From: Pseudomonadales bacterium
GTDB taxonomy: Bacteria; Pseudomonadota; Gammaproteobacteria; Pseudomonadales; Azotimanducaceae
NCBI GenBank assembly: GCA_041395945.1
Contig: JAWKZN010000001.1
Span: forward strand, 3,038,001 to 3,102,000
DNA length: 64,000 nucleotides
Direction: 5' to 3'
The translations under genes were made by a program, and so were the position numbers. The notes below the pieces were generated by a model, which searched no databases, was not told where the DNA came from, and was given only the letters and a program-made list of their open reading frames with translations. Positions within the stretch are counted from its first letter, which is position 1. Each line of letters starts with the position of its first letter. Of the stretch, positions 62,474 to 64,000 are shown piece by piece.

Positions 62474-62478
62474 CCCGG
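62389..62478. repeat. 15-bp tandem repeat inside the DUF2959 gene start
   Basis: Six copies of a 15-bp unit (plus-strand form CTCTTTTCACCKCRG), the middle three identical. On the minus strand each encodes Val-Lys-Arg-Ala-Glu or a close variant, and each holds a GTG. Because 15 is a multiple of three, copy-number change would keep the frame. Confidence 0.92.
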
Positions 62479-62633
62479 CAACTGAAAACTGGTCCCGAGT
62501 GGGGTAGTGTGTGCGCCGTGATTTCTGGCACTCATCGAGTCCCGCAATTGCCCCGGCGCGTTTCGCCAGCAATGGTACCTCTAATGCCAGGATCGCAACA
62601 CAACAACCACTTCAGGAGACAGTGAGGACAGAC

Positions 62634-63470
62634 ATGGAAGAAATTTCTACGGAACAGGCAGCCGAGTACATGGATATCGGTATCGAGATGGCGATGAGCT
62701 ATGGACCCAAGCTGGTACTGGCGCTCGTCGTTCTCTTCGTCGGTCTCTGGGTGATCAATCGATTCGTCCGCTTGATCGGCAAAGGCATGGAACGCAGCAA
62801 TACAGAGCCGACGCTCGCCAAATTTCTCAGCAATCTGGTATCCGTCGGGTTCAAAGCACTGCTGCTGATCAGCGTTGCTTCGATGATCGGCATCGAGACA
62901 ACCTCTTTCATCGCAATTCTGGGTGCTGCCGGACTGGCGGTCGGCCTCGCTCTCCAGGGCAGCCTCGCCAATTTCGCCGGTGGGGTGCTGGTGCTGATGT
63001 TCCGGCCGTTCAAGGTCGGCGATTTCATAGACGCCCAGGGCGTGTCCGGCACAGTCTCAGAAATCGGTATCTTTCACACCGTCATCAAGACGGGTGACAA
63101 TAAAGTCATCGTGGTACCGAACGGGTCACTTTCAAACGGCATCATCACGAACTTCTCCAAAGAGGCTACCCGCCGCGTCGATTTCGTGTTTGGTATCGGC
63201 TACGACGATGACATCAGCAAGGCCAAGGCCATCATCGAGCGTCTTGTAACCAGCGATGACAGAGCACTGAGCGAGCCCGCTCCGCTGATTGTGGTGTCTT
63301 CCCTCGGAGACAGCTCGGTAAACATCACCACACGGGTCTGGGTGAAATCACCCGACTACTGGGCATTCTTCTTCAGCCTGACCGAGAAGGTAAAAGTTAC
63401 TTTTGACGCAGAGGGCATCTCGATTCCCTACCCGCAACGGGACGTGCATCTGCATCAGGTCAGCGGCTGA
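62634..63470 (+). CDS. mscS: small-conductance mechanosensitive channel
   Basis: 279 residues, close to E. coli MscS in length. Three helices end with the pore segment LGAAGLAVGLALQGSLANFAGG, followed by the conserved FRPFKVGDFIDAQGVSGTV and the beta domain (IVVPNGSLSNGIITNFS). It relieves osmotic downshock in the inner membrane. ATG 62634 has GAGGA about six bases upstream. It is divergent from the DUF2959 gene and followed by a clear terminator. Confidence 0.92.
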   Translation: MEEISTEQAAEYMDIGIEMAMSYGPKLVLALVVLFVGLWVINRFVRLIGKGMERSNTEPTLAKFLSNLVSVGFKALLLISVASMIGIETTSFIAILGAAGLAVGLALQGSLANFAGGVLVLMFRPFKVGDFIDAQGVSGTVSEIGIFHTVIKTGDNKVIVVPNGSLSNGIITNFSKEATRRVDFVFGIGYDDDISKAKAIIERLVTSDDRALSEPAPLIVVSSLGDSSVNITTRVWVKSPDYWAFFFSLTEKVKVTFDAEGISIPYPQRDVHLHQVSG

Positions 63471-63536
63471 GGTTCAGCCCCGGCTTCCGGGAGTCCTCTG
63501 GAAAGGCTTCGCAAAAACCAGAGGGCCATAAACAGG

Positions 63537-63571
63537 AAAACCGCCGGCCTGGAGAGGGAGCCGGCGGTTTT
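63537..63571. terminator. rho-independent (probably bidirectional) terminator after mscS
   Basis: AAAACCGCCGGC (63537-63548) pairs perfectly over 12 bp with GCCGGCGGTTTT (63560-63571) around an 11-base loop, 66 bases after the mscS stop. The A/T ends of the stem allow termination in both directions. Confidence 0.75.
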
Positions 63572-63754
63572 GGGGGTCGACCTTCAGAAAGGTCTCAAGG
63601 GGATCATCACCGCGGTCTCTGGTAAACCTCCGTCGAGTGGACGTCTTCCTCAACCGCGTTGAGTGCTACTATCGACGAAAGCTGTTTCCCGGCAATTTCG
63701 CAAGCCGGGATTATTGTGACATTTTGTTACCAGACCGCGCGGAAGTGCTTCAGA

Positions 63755-64000
63755 TCAGCTGCGAAGCCCATCGGATCGACTCGCTTCCCCTGACATCGCC
63801 CCACCCAGAGAGACCACCACATCTGTGCCACCACCCCTGCGATCTGCGATCCGCACCCGCCAGCCATGGGCCTGACAGAGCTGCTGGACTATGGCAAGAC
63901 CCAGGCCGCTGCCACCGGTTGCCTGGTTGCGGGAGTCTTCAATCCGGAAGAACGGTTGGAAAACCCGCTCCTTGTACTCATCCGGGATCCCGGGACCATC
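63755..64000 (-). CDS. sensor histidine kinase, C-terminal end only
   Basis: The right edge cuts this gene; only the last ~81 residues are seen. They contain DGPGIPDEYKERVFQPFFRI and SGLGLAIVQQLC, the G1, F and G2 boxes of an HATPase domain, and end in a short tail rich in Gly and Ser. The stop is TGA at 63757-63755. The kinase class cannot be given, but the pattern fits HAMP-type sensors such as PhoQ/QseC relatives. The 183 bases at 63572-63754 show no gene. Confidence 0.85.
   Translation of the reverse strand, partial: DGPGIPDEYKERVFQPFFRIEDSRNQATGGSGLGLAIVQQLCQAHGWRVRIADRRGGGTDVVVSLGGAMSGEASRSDGLRS

Noticed and set aside
62389..62478. Possible CRISPR array
   Set aside because: The units are contiguous 15-mers with no spacers and lie in a coding region.

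Overview
The window looks like chromosomal DNA from a GC-rich Gram-negative bacterium, most likely a gammaproteobacterium with a lipid- or acyl-CoA-centred lifestyle. The basis is an Lpp-like lipoprotein facing an L,D-transpeptidase, OmpR-type two-component genes, MscS, a SulP transporter, and many acyl-CoA enzymes (ligase, dehydrogenase, three crotonases, MaoC hydratases, a thiolase with its DUF35 partner). Assignment below class level is not supported by what I can see. I found no tRNA, rRNA, CRISPR array, transposase or phage gene.

Layout. 1-715: 3' part of a hisN-type phosphatase, running off the left edge. 812-1157: a decayed RidA-family gene. 1144-8767: a visibly AT-richer block, the most unusual part of the window. 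It holds a four-gene minus-strand operon (class III nucleotide cyclase; double PilZ plus FeeM/GNAT-like acyltransferase; MMPL/RND exporter; SAM methyltransferase). A divergent multi-TM histidine kinase of the CqsS/LuxN style faces it. Taken together these look like an uncharacterised acyl-signal or acyl-lipid production, export and sensing system, with c-di-GMP binding built into the synthase. 8804-13498: serine hydrolase, MATE pump and two medium-chain reductases.

13600-19213: an amidase and then a tightly packed mevalonate operon (mvaD, phosphomevalonate kinase, and a single-chain fusion of class II HMG-CoA reductase with mevalonate kinase). It covers HMG-CoA to IPP in three reading frames. 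19282-24431: a hypothetical gene, a DUF35/thiolase pair, the Lpp-like lipoprotein and L,D-transpeptidase pair, a MaoC-like hydratase and a small membrane protein. 24444-27578: an EnvZ/CpxA-like two-component system divergent from a CpxP/Spy-like LTxxQ protein and an ICMT-like methyltransferase. 27612-37065: nucleotidyltransferase, amidase, FAD oxidase, methyltransferase, an ABC ATPase with a giant permease/M1-aminopeptidase fusion, and a small unknown gene.

37191-48218: PIG-L deacetylase with a PQQ-dehydrogenase lipoprotein, NUDIX, an organoarsenical module (arsI/arsR with a palindromic operator), sulfotransferase, Na+/solute symporter with a small partner, DUF3604 and MBL lipoprotein/exported enzymes, a Ddn-like deazaflavin enzyme and an amidohydrolase. 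48353-61713: SulP transporter and an acyl-CoA catabolism neighbourhood interleaved with peptidase, ChaC, ClpP-like, esterase and YciI genes. 61721-64000: a DUF2959 lipoprotein with a 15-bp repeat at its N-terminus, MscS, a clear terminator, and the C-terminal end of another histidine kinase cut by the right edge. All functional names come from motif reading of the translated frames; no database search was run.
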